Shown: positions 1 to 14,800, numbered from the stretch's first letter. The stretch: 64,000 nucleotides of DNA from Aquabacterium olei (GCF_003100395.1 NZ_CP029210.1:2108001-2172000); one strand, 5' to 3'. Notes: generated by a model from the sequence alone, not told the origin. Numbers and translations: made by a program.

Positions 1-644
1 CGGCCGTGACGATCAAGGTGTTCCAGGGCGAGCGCGAGATGGCTTCGGGCAACAAGATGCTGGGCGAGTTCAACCTCGAAGGCATCCCGCCCGCACCGCG
101 TGGCGTGCCGCAGATCGAGGTGGCCTTCGACATCGACGCCAACGGCATCCTGCACGTGAGCGCCAAGGACAAGGGCACGGGCAAGGAAAACAAGATCACC
201 ATCAAGGCCAACTCGGGTCTGTCGGAAGACGAGATCCAGAAGATGGTGAAGGACGCCGAGCTGAACGCCGCCGAAGACAAGAAGAAGTTGGAGATCGTGC
301 AGGCCAAGAACCAGGGCGACGCCATGGTGCACAGCGTGCGCAAGTCGCTGACCGAGTACGGCGACAAGCTGGAAGCCGGCGAGAAGGAAAAGATCGAGGC
401 CGCGATCAAGGACGTCGAGGAAGCGCTCAAGGGCGAAGACAAGGACGACATCGAAGCCAAGACCAACGCCCTGATGACCGCCAGCCAGAAACTCGGTGAG
501 AAGATGTACGCCGACATGCAGGCCGCCCAGGGTGCTGCTGGCGCAGCCGGTGCCGCAGGTGCCGATGCCGCTGGTGCAGCCGACAGCAAGCCTGCCGACG
601 ACAACGTGGTCGACGCCGAGTTCAAGGAAGTCAAGAAGGACTGA
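1..644 (+). CDS. dnaK: Chaperone DnaK (Hsp70), C-terminal part
   Basis: The last ~213 residues of the cytoplasmic Hsp70 chaperone; the ATPase domain lies before the window. The reading frame is open from base 3. It shows the end of the beta-sandwich substrate-binding domain ([20 protein letters not shown]), the helical lid ([20 protein letters not shown]), an Ala/Gly-rich linker and the usual acidic DnaK tail ending [10 protein letters not shown]. DnaK works with DnaJ, encoded next, and GrpE in protein folding and heat shock. No frameshift is visible. The identification is firm; only the 5' end is missing. Confidence 0.97.
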   Translation, partial: AVTIKVFQGEREMASGNKMLGEFNLEGIPPAPRGVPQIEVAFDIDANGILHVSAKDKGTGKENKITIKANSGLSEDEIQKMVKDAELNAAEDKKKLEIVQAKNQGDAMVHSVRKSLTEYGDKLEAGEKEKIEAAIKDVEEALKGEDKDDIEAKTNALMTASQKLGEKMYADMQAAQGAAGAAGAAGADAAGAADSKPADDNVVDAEFKEVKKD

Positions 645-650
645 TCGGGA

Positions 651-720
651 TCGGGCCTCGGCCCGAGCGTCGGCAGGGCACAGGCCGTGTGAGCACCGCG
701 CTCGCACCCTGTGCCTTTGT
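651..720 (+). promoter_or_regulatory. Two tandem hairpins between dnaK and dnaJ (attenuator- or terminator-like)
   Basis: Hairpin 1 pairs 651-657 with 660-666. Hairpin 2 pairs 677-684 with 708-715 (8 perfect pairs). After a CC bulge it continues 687-694 with 700-707 (8 pairs, one G-U) and closes on a 5-base loop, ACCGC. TTTGT follows directly, as in an intrinsic terminator. It may partly stop transcription or protect the dnaK end of a processed mRNA, keeping DnaK in excess over DnaJ. The pairing is read from sequence; the role is inferred. Confidence 0.6.
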
Positions 721-782
721 CGAATCCGGGGCCTTGCGGCAATCTGCTGCCTGGGCCACCTTCGCCACCGCCTGGAATCCAC

Positions 783-1916
<1,134 letters not shown>

Positions 1917-1943
1917 CGCAGAGGCCTCCCCCCTGCTCCATCC

Positions 1944-1970
1944 ACGGCGCCTTTACGGCGCCGTTTTTCT
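1944..1970 (+). terminator. Intrinsic terminator after dnaJ
   Basis: ACGGCGCC (1944-1951), loop TTTAC, GGCGCCGT (1957-1964), followed by a T-rich tract. An 8-pair GC-rich stem plus T tract 28 bases after the dnaJ stop is a classical rho-independent terminator ending the dnaK-dnaJ unit. Confidence 0.85.
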
Positions 1971-2114
1971 TTGTGAAACGACGCCCGCATTTCCCAGCCC
2001 TCAAGTTCCATTTCAGCATGCCGAAAAACAGACCGTGGTAGCCCGGGCGGGCGTTCCGCCCATTGGCATGGCGCGCGGCCACAGGCGTGCCGGCGCAGAC
2101 GAGAGAGTGCCCCT

Positions 2115-3755
2115 ATGGCGATCGTGACCCCCTACTCCCACCTCACCGCACTGATCGTGGACGACATGTCGACGCAGCAGACCACGCTGCGCGGCCAGTT
2201 GAACCAGATCGGCATCGGCAAGGCCGACGTGGCCGCGAACGCCGAGGATGCCACGCGGCTGATCCGCAGCCGCCGCTACAACCTCATCCTGTGCGACTTC
2301 AACCTCAACCACAAGTCCGACGGACAGCAGTGGTTCGAGTACCTGCGCGATCAGAACCTGCTGCCGGCAGACTGCCTGTTCTTCATGGTGACGGCCGAGA
2401 GCGCCTATGCCCAGGTCGCGGCGGCGACCGAGCATCACCCAGACGCCTACCTGCTCAAGCCCATCACGGCCAGCGACATCGAGGATCGGCTGAAGTCGCA
2501 GCTGGAAAAGCGCGAGGCCCTCCTGCCCATCCACCAGTGCCTCTCGAAGGAAGACCTGACCGGTGCGGTGGCCGCGTGCGACCGCATTCTGGCGCAGCGC
2601 AGCCGCTGGGCCATGGCGGCGCTGCAGGCCAAGGGCAAAGCCCTGCTGCAACTCGGGCGCCATGAAGACGCCAAGCAGGTCTACCGCATGGCCCTGGAAC
2701 ACCGCCCGGGCCTGATCTGGGCCCAGCTGGGGCTGGCCCGCGCGCACAAGGCCGCAGGGCAGTTCGAGGAGGCCCGCCAGATCGCCCAGGAAATCATCCA
2801 CTCGCCAGAAGGCGAAAAGAACGTGGCGGCCTACGACGTGGTGGCCGAGGCGCTGGAGGCGCAGGGTGACCCCAGTGGCGCCCTGTGGGTGCTGCGAGAC
2901 GCGGCAGCCGTGGTGCCCTCTGCGCGGCGTCAGCGGCTCGTGGGCGAAAGCGCCTACCGCAACGGCGACCTGGACACCGCCAAGGAGTGCATGCAGAAGG
3001 TGGCCAAGGCCACCAAAGGATCGGTGATCGCGCAGCCGCAGGACACCCTGCTGCTGGCTCAGGCGCTGGTAGACAAGGGCGAGGCGGCAGATGCGCTCAA
3101 GGTACTGAGCGAGGGCGACAGCACCTACCGGACCAACCCCGCTTTCGGCAGCGTCTCCATGGCCATCCAGACCCAGGCCCACATCCGCAACGGCAATGCC
3201 ATCGAGGCCGAGAAGACCATGCGCCGGGCGCGTGAGACCTTGCGCAAGGGCAAGGCCGACTTCGCGACCATTGCCCTTGCCAAGGCAGAGCTGATGGCCG
3301 GCAACGAAGAGGCCGGCCTGAAGTTGCTCGAGTCTGCCGTGTCGGCGGACCACGAAAACCCGCGAGTCAAGCAGATGATCGGCAACGCGCTGCGCGATAC
3401 GGGCCATGAAGACAAGGTGGAGCAGCTGATTGCCGGCGCGGCGGCGGCCCTCGAGAACAAGGTCAAGGACGCCCGCAAGCTGCTGCGCGACAGCCAGGTC
3501 GACGAGGCCGTGCTGGCCATCGAGGAGGCGGTGAAGGACTACCCGGAGAACACCGGGGTGCTGCTGCAGGCGGCGCAGATCAACTGCATGGCGCTGCGCC
3601 TGAAGAAGGAGTTGAACCCGGCCCGTGTCGACAAGGTGCGTCTCTACCTCAGCCGGCTGGAGAAGTTGATGCCCGCCAACGACCGTGTCACCATGATGCG
3701 CCGTTACTTCCGCGAGACCGTGAGTGCCCTGGAAGGTGGCGGTCTCCCTCGCTGA
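2115..3755 (+). CDS. Response regulator with receiver domain and TPR repeats
   Basis: A 546-residue cytoplasmic protein. Residues 8-130 are a complete receiver domain: acidic pair D16-D17, phospho-acceptor D61 (LILCDFNL), switch T93 and K115 (LLKPIT). The remaining ~400 residues are helical and repeat-like with TPR features (ALLQLGRHEDAKQVYRMALE, RPGLIWAQLGLARAHKAAGQ). There is no DNA-binding, GGDEF or EAL output domain, so the output is probably protein-protein contact through the TPR array. The next gene, 5 bases downstream, encodes a small histidine kinase, its obvious candidate partner. The target process is unknown. Confidence 0.88.
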   Translation: MAIVTPYSHLTALIVDDMSTQQTTLRGQLNQIGIGKADVAANAEDATRLIRSRRYNLILCDFNLNHKSDGQQWFEYLRDQNLLPADCLFFMVTAESAYAQVAAATEHHPDAYLLKPITASDIEDRLKSQLEKREALLPIHQCLSKEDLTGAVAACDRILAQRSRWAMAALQAKGKALLQLGRHEDAKQVYRMALEHRPGLIWAQLGLARAHKAAGQFEEARQIAQEIIHSPEGEKNVAAYDVVAEALEAQGDPSGALWVLRDAAAVVPSARRQRLVGESAYRNGDLDTAKECMQKVAKATKGSVIAQPQDTLLLAQALVDKGEAADALKVLSEGDSTYRTNPAFGSVSMAIQTQAHIRNGNAIEAEKTMRRARETLRKGKADFATIALAKAELMAGNEEAGLKLLESAVSADHENPRVKQMIGNALRDTGHEDKVEQLIAGAAAALENKVKDARKLLRDSQVDEAVLAIEEAVKDYPENTGVLLQAAQINCMALRLKKELNPARVDKVRLYLSRLEKLMPANDRVTMMRRYFRETVSALEGGGLPR

Positions 3756-3760
3756 ATGCC

Positions 3761-4384
3761 ATGAGCACGCCCCTCGCACTGATTGCCCACGACCTCAAGA
3801 ATGCCTTGGGGGTGCTCGAGTGCGAGCTGGCGGCCATGATCGACGACCCCACACCCGTGGGCGCCGAGACGGCTCACCAGCACTGCGCAGACCTGAGGCG
3901 CCAGTTCACCCAATTCCTGACGTTGTACAGCGCCGAGTCGGGTCAGTTGCATGCGTTGTGTGAGGACGAGTCGCCTTCCGACCTGCTGAAGTACCTGCAA
4001 CAGGTCTGGCAGCTCAAGGCGAACGCGGAAGGACGACCGGTCGAGTTCAGCATCGACGCCGATCCACTCGCTCCGCCCTTCTGGTATTTCGATCGCCGCC
4101 TGGTGCAGTTGGCGCTCGATGCCGCCCTTCACAACGCCTTGCGGTTTGCCACGCGCGCCGTAAGGCTCAGTGTCGCCGAGGAATCCGGCTGGCTGGTCTG
4201 GCGCATTCGTGACGACGGGGCAGGGCTCAGCGCGGGCGACCCGGGCGCTTCGCATGCCACGGGTCTCGGCACCGCCCTCAGCCGCGCCGTGGCCGAGGCA
4301 CACCGCAGCGGCGAGCGCCAGGGTCAGGTCGCCCTCACCCCCGACGCGGCCGGGGGCGCCGCCTTCACGCTGCGCCTGCCCTGA
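3761..4384 (+). CDS. Minimal histidine kinase-like protein without a sensor domain
   Basis: 207 residues, cytoplasmic, no signal peptide or membrane segment. The first residues hold an H-box (AHDLKNALGVLE, H10). The C-terminal half is a GHKL ATPase domain with an N-box (LDAALHNALRF), a G1 box (RDDGAGL) and a G2-like GLGTALSRAV. It is therefore a dimerisation/phosphotransfer helix fused directly to a catalytic domain, with no input module. Only 5 bases separate it from the REC-TPR gene, implying translation from one mRNA and partnership. It could instead be a phosphotransfer protein with a degenerate ATPase, but the ATP-binding boxes look intact. Confidence 0.8.
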   Translation: MSTPLALIAHDLKNALGVLECELAAMIDDPTPVGAETAHQHCADLRRQFTQFLTLYSAESGQLHALCEDESPSDLLKYLQQVWQLKANAEGRPVEFSIDADPLAPPFWYFDRRLVQLALDAALHNALRFATRAVRLSVAEESGWLVWRIRDDGAGLSAGDPGASHATGLGTALSRAVAEAHRSGERQGQVALTPDAAGGAAFTLRLP

Positions 4385-4390
4385 TGTGCC

Positions 4391-6655
4391 TCAGCCTTCG
4401 GCCTTGACGCAATCCACGTAGTAGCGTCGCGCGCCGCCCGGCAGCTCTTCCGACACCAGGCCGTGCACGTCCGTGGCAAAGCCGGGGAAGGCCACATTGA
4501 AGCTCTGCGTGAACTTCAGGAAGTCGACGATCTTGCGGTTGAAGCGCTCGCCCGGGATCAGCAGGGGGATGCCCGGCGGATAAGGCGTCAGCAGCGCGGT
4601 CGTGATGCGGCCTTCCAGCTGGTCGATGTCCACGCGCTCGGTCTGGCGGCGGGCAATGCAGGCATAGGCGTCGCTCGGCTTCATCGCCGGCTCCAGGCCC
4701 GACAGGTACACGTCCGTCGTCAGGCGTGCGATGTCGCCCTTGGCATAGGCCTCGTGCACGGCCTGACACAGGTCGCGCAGGCCCATGCGCTCGTACATCG
4801 GATACTTCTGGCAGAACTCGGGCAGCACGCGCCACATCGGCTGGTTGCGGTCGTAGTCGTCCTTGAACTGCTGCAGCGCGGTCAGCATCGTGTTCCAGCG
4901 GCCCTTGGTGATGCCGATGGTGAACATGATGAAGAACGAGTACAGGCCCGTCTTCTCGACCACCACGCCGTGCTCGGCCAGGTACTTGGTGACGATGCTC
5001 GCCGGGATGCCGCTCTTGGCGAACTTGCCCGACATGTCGAGGCCCGGCGTGACGATGGTCGACTTGATCGGGTCGAGCATGTTGAAGCCTTCGGCCAGGT
5101 TGCCGAAGCCATGCCACTTCTCATTGGCCTTGAGCACCCAGTCCGACGGCTTGCCGATGTCTTCTGCCACCAGCTTGTCCGGGCCCCAGACCTTGAACCA
5201 CCAGTCCTTGCCGTAGTCCTTGTCGACCTTGCGCATGGCGCGGCGGAAGTCCAGCGCTTCCTTGATCGACTCTTCCACCAGCGCCGTGCCGCCCGGGGGC
5301 TCCATCATCGCCGCGGCCACGTCACAGCTCGCGATGATCGCGTACTGCGGCGAGGTCGAGGTGTGCATCAGGTAGGCCTCGTTGAACAGGTGGCGGTCCA
5401 GCGGCACCGTCTGCGAGTCCTGCACCAGCACGTGCGAGGCCTGCGAGATGCCGGCCAGCAGCTTGTGGGTCGACTGCGTGGCGTACACCACCGAGGTCTT
5501 GGGGCGCGCGCGGCCCTTGCCCATGGCGTGGTACATGCCATAGAACTTGTGGAAGGCGGCATGCGGCAACCAGGCTTCGTCGAAGTGCAGGTTGTCGATC
5601 CAGCCGTCCAGCATGCCCTTGATGGTCTCGGTGTTGTAGAGCACGCCGTCGTAGGTGCTCTGCGTGATCGTCAGGATGCGCGGCTTGGCCTTCTTGGCGT
5701 CCACACCCTTCAGCAGCGGGTTCGCGGCAATCTTCTTGCGGATGGTGTCCGGCTCGAACTCGCTCTTCGGAATCGGGCCGATGATGCCGAGGTGGTTGCG
5801 CGTGGGCGTCAGGAACACGGGGATGGCCCCGGTCATGATGATGCTGTGCAGGATGGACTTGTGGCAGTTGCGGTCCACCACGACGATGTCACCGGGGGCC
5901 ACGGTGTGGTGCCACACCATCTTGTTCGAGGTCGACGTGCCGTTGGTGACGAAGAAGCAATGGTCGGCGTTGAAGATGCGCGCGGCGTTCTTCTCCGACT
6001 CGGCCACCGGGCCGGTGTGGTCCAGCAGCTGGCCCAGCTCTTCCACGGCGTTGCACACGTCGGCGCGCAGCATGTTCTCGCCGAAGAACTGGTGGAACAT
6101 CTGGCCCACCGGGCTCTTCAGGAACGCCACGCCACCCGAGTGCCCCGGGCAGTGCCAGGAATACGAGCCGTCCTGGGCGTAGTCCATCAGCGCCTTGAAG
6201 AACGGCGGCGCCAGGCCGTCGAGGTAGCTCTTGGCTTCGCGGATGATGTGACGCGCCACGAACTCGGGCGTGTCCTCGAACATGTGGATGAAGCCGTGCA
6301 GCTCACGCAGGATGTCGTTCGGAAGGTGCTCCGAGGTGCGCGTCTCGCCGTACAGATAGATGGGGATGTCCGCGTTCTTGAAGCGGATTTCCTCGATGAA
6401 CTTGCGCAGGTTCAAGACCGCCGGGTCGAGCTCGGGGCCGGGCGTGAACTCTTCGTCGTCGATCGACAGGATGAAAGCGCTGGCGCGGCTTTGCTGCTGC
6501 GCGAACTGTGACAGGTCGCCATAGCTGGTCACGCCCAGCACCTCAAAGCCTTCCTTCTGGATGGCGTCAGCCAGGGCACGGATGCCCAGACCCGAGGTGT
6601 TCTCGGAGCGGAAGTCCTCGTCAATGATGACGATCGGAAAGCGGAAACGCAGCAT
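4391..6655 (-). CDS. PLP-dependent Orn/Lys/Arg decarboxylase (AdiA-like)
   Basis: 754 residues, the length of the large fold-type I basic amino-acid decarboxylases. An N-terminal wing domain (about 1-130) precedes the PLP domain. Visible motifs are SWHCPGHSGG, VVVDRNCHKS, LHFDEAWLPHA (the PLP-contacting Asp region) and TQSTHKLLAG, whose lysine should form the Schiff base. Layout and C-terminus resemble E. coli arginine decarboxylase AdiA more than CadA, but the same family includes ornithine and lysine enzymes in Burkholderiales. Substrate is therefore open. The product would be a polyamine or precursor. It converges on the histidine kinase gene with 6 bases between. Confidence 0.88.
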   Translation of the reverse strand: MLRFRFPIVIIDEDFRSENTSGLGIRALADAIQKEGFEVLGVTSYGDLSQFAQQQSRASAFILSIDDEEFTPGPELDPAVLNLRKFIEEIRFKNADIPIYLYGETRTSEHLPNDILRELHGFIHMFEDTPEFVARHIIREAKSYLDGLAPPFFKALMDYAQDGSYSWHCPGHSGGVAFLKSPVGQMFHQFFGENMLRADVCNAVEELGQLLDHTGPVAESEKNAARIFNADHCFFVTNGTSTSNKMVWHHTVAPGDIVVVDRNCHKSILHSIIMTGAIPVFLTPTRNHLGIIGPIPKSEFEPDTIRKKIAANPLLKGVDAKKAKPRILTITQSTYDGVLYNTETIKGMLDGWIDNLHFDEAWLPHAAFHKFYGMYHAMGKGRARPKTSVVYATQSTHKLLAGISQASHVLVQDSQTVPLDRHLFNEAYLMHTSTSPQYAIIASCDVAAAMMEPPGGTALVEESIKEALDFRRAMRKVDKDYGKDWWFKVWGPDKLVAEDIGKPSDWVLKANEKWHGFGNLAEGFNMLDPIKSTIVTPGLDMSGKFAKSGIPASIVTKYLAEHGVVVEKTGLYSFFIMFTIGITKGRWNTMLTALQQFKDDYDRNQPMWRVLPEFCQKYPMYERMGLRDLCQAVHEAYAKGDIARLTTDVYLSGLEPAMKPSDAYACIARRQTERVDIDQLEGRITTALLTPYPPGIPLLIPGERFNRKIVDFLKFTQSFNVAFPGFATDVHGLVSEELPGGARRYYVDCVKAEG

Positions 6656-6799
6656 GGGCGGCCCCTTCAGGATGGAACGGCGGAAAATCCGGAAAAGCGC
6701 GAAGTGTAGGGGCGATTGAAGGTGCTGCGTATGTCAGGCGCGGCGAATTTGCGCCAGCACACATCCCCGGGGGGCTGGCCTTGCACGCAACCGGCGCGC

Positions 6800-6842
6800 T
6801 GGCACCGTCACACGCCCGTACTACACTCGGTTGCAACGGGAG
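6800..6842 (+). promoter_or_regulatory. Candidate promoter and strong ribosome binding site of the nfeD-like gene
   Basis: TGGCAC (6800-6805), 16-base spacer, TACACT (6822-6827), then GGGAG (6839-6843 region) about 10 bases before the ATG at 6852. The -10 and ribosome binding site are good, the -35 moderate. The rest of the 196-base gap back to the decarboxylase start holds no other feature I can support. Confidence 0.5.
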
Positions 6843-6851
6843 AGTTGACGC

Positions 6852-7289
6852 ATGGGTGACGTGACGATGTGGTGGATTCTGGCCGGCCTGCTCGTGGGCG
6901 CCGAGCTGCTCAGCGGCACGCTCTACCTGCTGATGCTGGCCCTGGGTGCCGCCGTCGGCGGGGTGGCCGCGTGGCTGGGCATCGGCCTGGTCGCACAGAT
7001 CGTGGTGGCCGCCTGCGCGGGCGGTGCGGCCGCGCTTGCCTGGTATGCGCGTCAACGCCATCGCGCCACGCGCCCGGCCGACAGCGACGCGCCGCCGCCG
7101 GGGCTGGGCCATCTGGATGTGGGCGAGCAGGTGCAGGTGTCGCACTGGCACGCCGACGGCACCGCCCGGGTCCACCATCGTGGCTCGGAATGGCGCGCCC
7201 GCCTGGCCGACCCGCAAGGTGCCCCGCAGACCGGCCCGCACCGCATCTGCGCCATCGAGCGCAACCAGCTCGTGCTGGAAAAGATCTGA
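6852..7289 (+). CDS. NfeD-like membrane protein
   Basis: 145 residues of the short NfeD type. The first ~65 residues form two to three membrane helices (WWILAGLLVGAELLSGTLYL, then a second Ala/Gly/Val-rich pair). Residues 85-145 form a soluble OB-fold-like domain (DVGEQVQVSHWHADGTARV). NfeD proteins are typically encoded beside SPFH/stomatin proteins and are thought to work with them in membrane organisation. Here the SPFH gene starts 25 bases downstream, which supports the call. There is no serine protease domain as in long NfeD. Confidence 0.88.
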   Translation: MGDVTMWWILAGLLVGAELLSGTLYLLMLALGAAVGGVAAWLGIGLVAQIVVAACAGGAAALAWYARQRHRATRPADSDAPPPGLGHLDVGEQVQVSHWHADGTARVHHRGSEWRARLADPQGAPQTGPHRICAIERNQLVLEKI

Positions 7290-7314
7290 ACCGATCAACG
7301 AGGAAAGCCCCGTC

Positions 7315-8241
7315 ATGGAACTCGCCGTCGTCCTGCTCGTCATCGCCGTCATCTTCGTCGCCAAGGCCGTCAAGGTCGTGCCGCAACAGAGCGCCTGGGT
7401 GGTCGAGCGGCTGGGCAAATACCACGGCGTGCTGACGCCCGGTCTGAACGTGCTCGTGCCCTTCGTCGACCGCCTGGCCTACCAGCACTCGCTCAAGGAA
7501 ATCGCGCTCGACGTGCCGAGCCAGGTCTGCATCACGCGCGACAACACGCAGCTGCAGGTTGACGGCATCCTCTACTTCCAGGTGACCGACCCGATGCGGG
7601 CCAGCTACGGCTCGGCCGATTACGTCGTGGCCATCACGCAGCTGGCCCAGACCACGCTGCGCAGCGTGATCGGTCGGATGGAGTTGGACCGCACCTTCGA
7701 GGAGCGCGAGGTGATCAATTCGGCCGTGGTGGCCGCGCTGGACGAGGCCGCGCTGAACTGGGGTGTCAAGGTGCTGCGCTATGAAATCAAGGACCTGACG
7801 CCGCCCAACGAGATCCTGCGCTCCATGCAGCAGCAGATCACCGCCGAGCGCGACAAACGCGCCCGCATTGCCGAATCCGAAGGCCGCAAGCTCGAACAGA
7901 TCAACCTGGCCAACGGCGAGCGCGAGTCGTTCATCGCGAAGTCCGAGGGCGAGAAACAGGCCGAGATCAACCGCGCCATGGGTGAGGCAGCGGCCATCGC
8001 GGCCGTGGCCGATGCGACCGCCGAGGCCATCCGCAAGATTGCCGCGGCCATCAGCGCGCCGGGGGGCCAGGAGGCCGTGAACCTGAAGGTGGCCGAGAAG
8101 GCCGTCGAGGCCTATGCCCAGCTGGCGCGCACGAACAACACGATGATCGTGCCGGGCAACATGAGCGAGGTGTCGTCGCTGATCGGCACGGCCATGACCC
8201 TGATCCAGCGCGGTGGGCCGCACACGCCGCCCAAGGCCTGA
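7315..8241 (+). CDS. qmcA: SPFH/band 7 (stomatin, QmcA-like) membrane protein
   Basis: 308 residues: one N-terminal membrane anchor (MELAVVLLVIAVIFVAKAV), then the SPFH core beginning VVPQQSAWVVERLGKYHGVL. A long Ala/Glu-rich coiled coil (ITAERDKRARIAESEGRK to about 245) is followed by a hydrophobic oligomerisation segment and an NNTMIVP tail. Prokaryotic stomatins form large membrane-bound rings and associate with NfeD proteins or FtsH. The start chosen is the ATG whose product begins with the membrane anchor; a longer in-frame extension overlaps the upstream gene and has no support. Confidence 0.9.
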   Translation: MELAVVLLVIAVIFVAKAVKVVPQQSAWVVERLGKYHGVLTPGLNVLVPFVDRLAYQHSLKEIALDVPSQVCITRDNTQLQVDGILYFQVTDPMRASYGSADYVVAITQLAQTTLRSVIGRMELDRTFEEREVINSAVVAALDEAALNWGVKVLRYEIKDLTPPNEILRSMQQQITAERDKRARIAESEGRKLEQINLANGERESFIAKSEGEKQAEINRAMGEAAAIAAVADATAEAIRKIAAAISAPGGQEAVNLKVAEKAVEAYAQLARTNNTMIVPGNMSEVSSLIGTAMTLIQRGGPHTPPKA

Positions 8242-8271
8242 CCGCCCTCACCTCCACGCAACGCCAAGACC

Positions 8272-11869
<3,598 letters not shown>

Positions 11870-11877
11870 GAGGGTCC

Positions 11878-14800
11878 TCAGGCTTGGGCCATGCCCAGTG
11901 CCGCTTCCATGTCGACGGCCACGATGCGCGAGACGCCTTGCTCCTGCATGGTCACGCCCACCAGTTGCTCGGCCATCTCCATCGCGATCTTGTTGTGCGA
12001 GATGAACAGGAACTGGGTGCCGCTGGACATGCTCTTGACCAGGCGGGCGTAACGTTCGGTGTTGGCGTCGTCCAGCGGCGCATCGACTTCGTCGAGCAGG
12101 CAGAACGGGGCGGGGTTGAGCTGGAAGATGGCGAACACCAGGGCGATGGCGGTCAGCGCCTTCTCGCCACCGGAGAGCAGGTGGATGGTGCTGTTCTTCT
12201 TGCCCGGCGGGTGGGCCATGACCTGCACGCCGGCATCGAGGATCTCGTCGCCGGTCATGACCAGTTTGGCACTGCCTCCACCGAACAGGCTGGGGAACAT
12301 GCGCCCGAAGTGTTCGTTGACGGTGTTGAAGGTAGAGCCCAGCAGGTCACGGGTCTCCAGGTCGATCTTGTGAATGGCGTCCTCGAGCGTCTGGATGGCG
12401 TCCATCAGGTCGGCCATCTGCGAATCGAGGAAGCCCTTGCGCTCGCGGGCGGCGGTCAGCTCTTCCAGCGCGGCCAGGTTGACGGCACCCAGCGCATTGA
12501 TCTCGCGCTGGATCCGGTCGATCTCGGTCTGCAGGCCGTAGAGCTTGACGCCATCGCGCTCGATGCCTTCGGCCAGCACGGCCAGGTCGACACCGGCGGC
12601 GTTGAGCTGCTCCATGAACTGTGCGCCACCCAGCGAGGCCGCCTGCAATTCGAGCTGCAGCTTGGTGATCTCGTCGCGCAGCGGTTGCAGGCTGCGTTCG
12701 AAGCCCATGCGTTGCTCGTCGGCACGGCGAAGCTGCGCGGACAGGTCGTCGTAATGCTGGCGTGCCGCACCGAGCGCCTTTTCCTTTTCCACACGCACCG
12801 CCAGCGCCTCATCCAGCCCGGCGCTGGCCGTCGACTCACTGAGCTTCGCGAGCTCGTCGTTCAGCTGTGCGGCAGACGCCTCGTTGGCGGCAATCTGCTG
12901 ACGGGCGGTTTCGATGCCGCGCTGCAGTTCACCGCGGCGCGCCACCATCGACCGGGCGCTGAACTGCGCCTCCTGAGCCTGGCGCTCGAGCGTACGGGCC
13001 TGCTCGCGCGCCTGCGACAGCTTGCGCTCTGCTTCGATCACGCTCTCTTCCAGCTGCGCGTGCTTTTCCTGGGCCTCACCCAGGCTGACGTCGAGCTCCT
13101 CGAAGCGGGCCTCGCCGGTGGCGCGGCGTTCCTGCAGCTCGTCGAGCTGCGCGTCGATCTCGGTCAGTTCTTCGGTGATCTGCCCGCGCCGGCTCGATGT
13201 CTGCTCGGCCTGTTGCGTCAACCGCAACACCTCGACCTGGAGGGCGTGCGTGCGCTGCTGCGCTTCGCTCGTTTCACGCCGGGACACGGCCAGGCGTTGC
13301 GAGGCGTCGGTGTAGGCCGCTTCGGCACGGATCAGCGCAGCCCGGGCATCGTCCCCCATCAGCGCCTGAGCCTTGACCTGCTTGTCGAGGTTCTCGATTT
13401 CCTGGGCGCGCGCCAGCATGCCGGCCTGCTCGGAGTCCGGCGCATAGAACGTGACGGCGAACTGGCTCACGGCATGACCGGCCCGCGTCAGGATCAGCTC
13501 GCCATGGGTCAGTTTGCTGCGGCTGGCCAGCGCCTCTTCCAGGCTGGCGGCGGTGTAGACGCCCTCCAGCCAGTCGTTCATCATCGCCTTCAGGCCCGGC
13601 TCGGTCAGGCGCAGCAGGTCACTCAGACGGGGCAAGGTGGCGTGGGTGTTCGCAATCTCGTCCGACGGCAGGCTGTAGAACGCCAGGCGTGCGGGTGGCG
13701 CATCCTGCTCGAACGCGCGCACGGTCTCGACCCGACCGACCTCGAGCGCCGACAGACGTTCGCGCAAGGCCGCTTCCAGGGCGTTCTCCCAACCGGGCTC
13801 GATGTGCACGCGGGTCCACAACCCGGGCAAGCCATCCAGCCCGTGCTTGGCCAGCCAGGGTTTGAGCTTGCCCTCGGTCTGCACCTTTTCCTGCAAGGCC
13901 TTCAGGGCCTCCAGCCTCGCGGCCAGTTCAGCCTGGCGCGCGGCCTGCGCATTGGCCTCGTTCTGGCGCGCCTTGCGCTGCTCGTCCAGCGTGGGCACGG
14001 TGTCGGTCAGGTCGCCCAGGCGGGCTTCCAGCACAGCCAGGGCCTCCTGCCCCTCGTCCAGCTGGGCTTTCAGTTCATGCAGGCGAGCGTCGTCGGTCGA
14101 AGTCAGGTTCTGCCGCTCGGCCACCAGGCGCTCGCGCCGCATGTTGAACTGGCGCGTCTGTTCGTCGATGCTGCGCGACTCGGCCGCCAGCAGCTGGATC
14201 TGCTGCTGCACCTGCTGTGCGGCCCCGCGCTGGGCGTTGGCGCGCTGGGTGGCGGCCCGCACGGCGTCTTCCAGGGCAGGCACGTTGCCGGCCAGCTCTT
14301 CGGCCTGCGCCGCCAGGATCTCGGCCTGCTCCTCGGCGGCCATCATCTTCTCGGCCAGCTCTTCCAGCTCGATCTCGGCCGCGGCAGCGCGCTCAGCCCA
14401 CTGATCGTTGTGTGCCTTCAGTTCCGCCAGACGCTGCTCGGTGCGCTGACGGCCCTCCACCACATAGCGGATGCGCTCTTCCAGCCGGCTCACTTCCAGG
14501 TTGGCATCGGCCAGCGCGCCCTGGGCCACATGGAGCGCATCGCTCGATGCATAGTGGTCCTGACGCACGTGCTCCAGCTCGGCCTCCACCGACCGCAGCT
14601 CGGCCATGCGGGCCTCCAGCGCGTTGGTGGCCTCAGCGACCGCCAGCCGGATGCGGCTTTCCTCGCTCGTGGCATCGCGGTGCTTGAGGAACCACAGCTG
14701 ATGCAGCTTCAGCGTGCCCTGCTCCTGCAGCCCGTGGTAGCGCGAAGCCACCTCGGCCTGCCGCTCCAGGCGCTCCAGGTTGTTGTTCAGCTCCCGGAGG

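Noticed and set aside
2013..3779. A 588-residue open frame on the strand opposite the REC-TPR gene
   Set aside because: It mirrors the real gene and has a His/Gly/Leu/Arg/Val-rich composition typical of antisense frames in GC-rich DNA; no domain is recognisable.
4463..6511. A 682-residue open frame opposite the decarboxylase
   Set aside because: Antisense shadow of a clear PLP enzyme; composition and lack of motifs argue against coding.
6781..6790. TTGCACGCAA near nfeD as an OhrR site
   Set aside because: No peroxide gene is nearby; a 10-base dyad of this kind can occur by chance, and it weakens the ohr operator claim.
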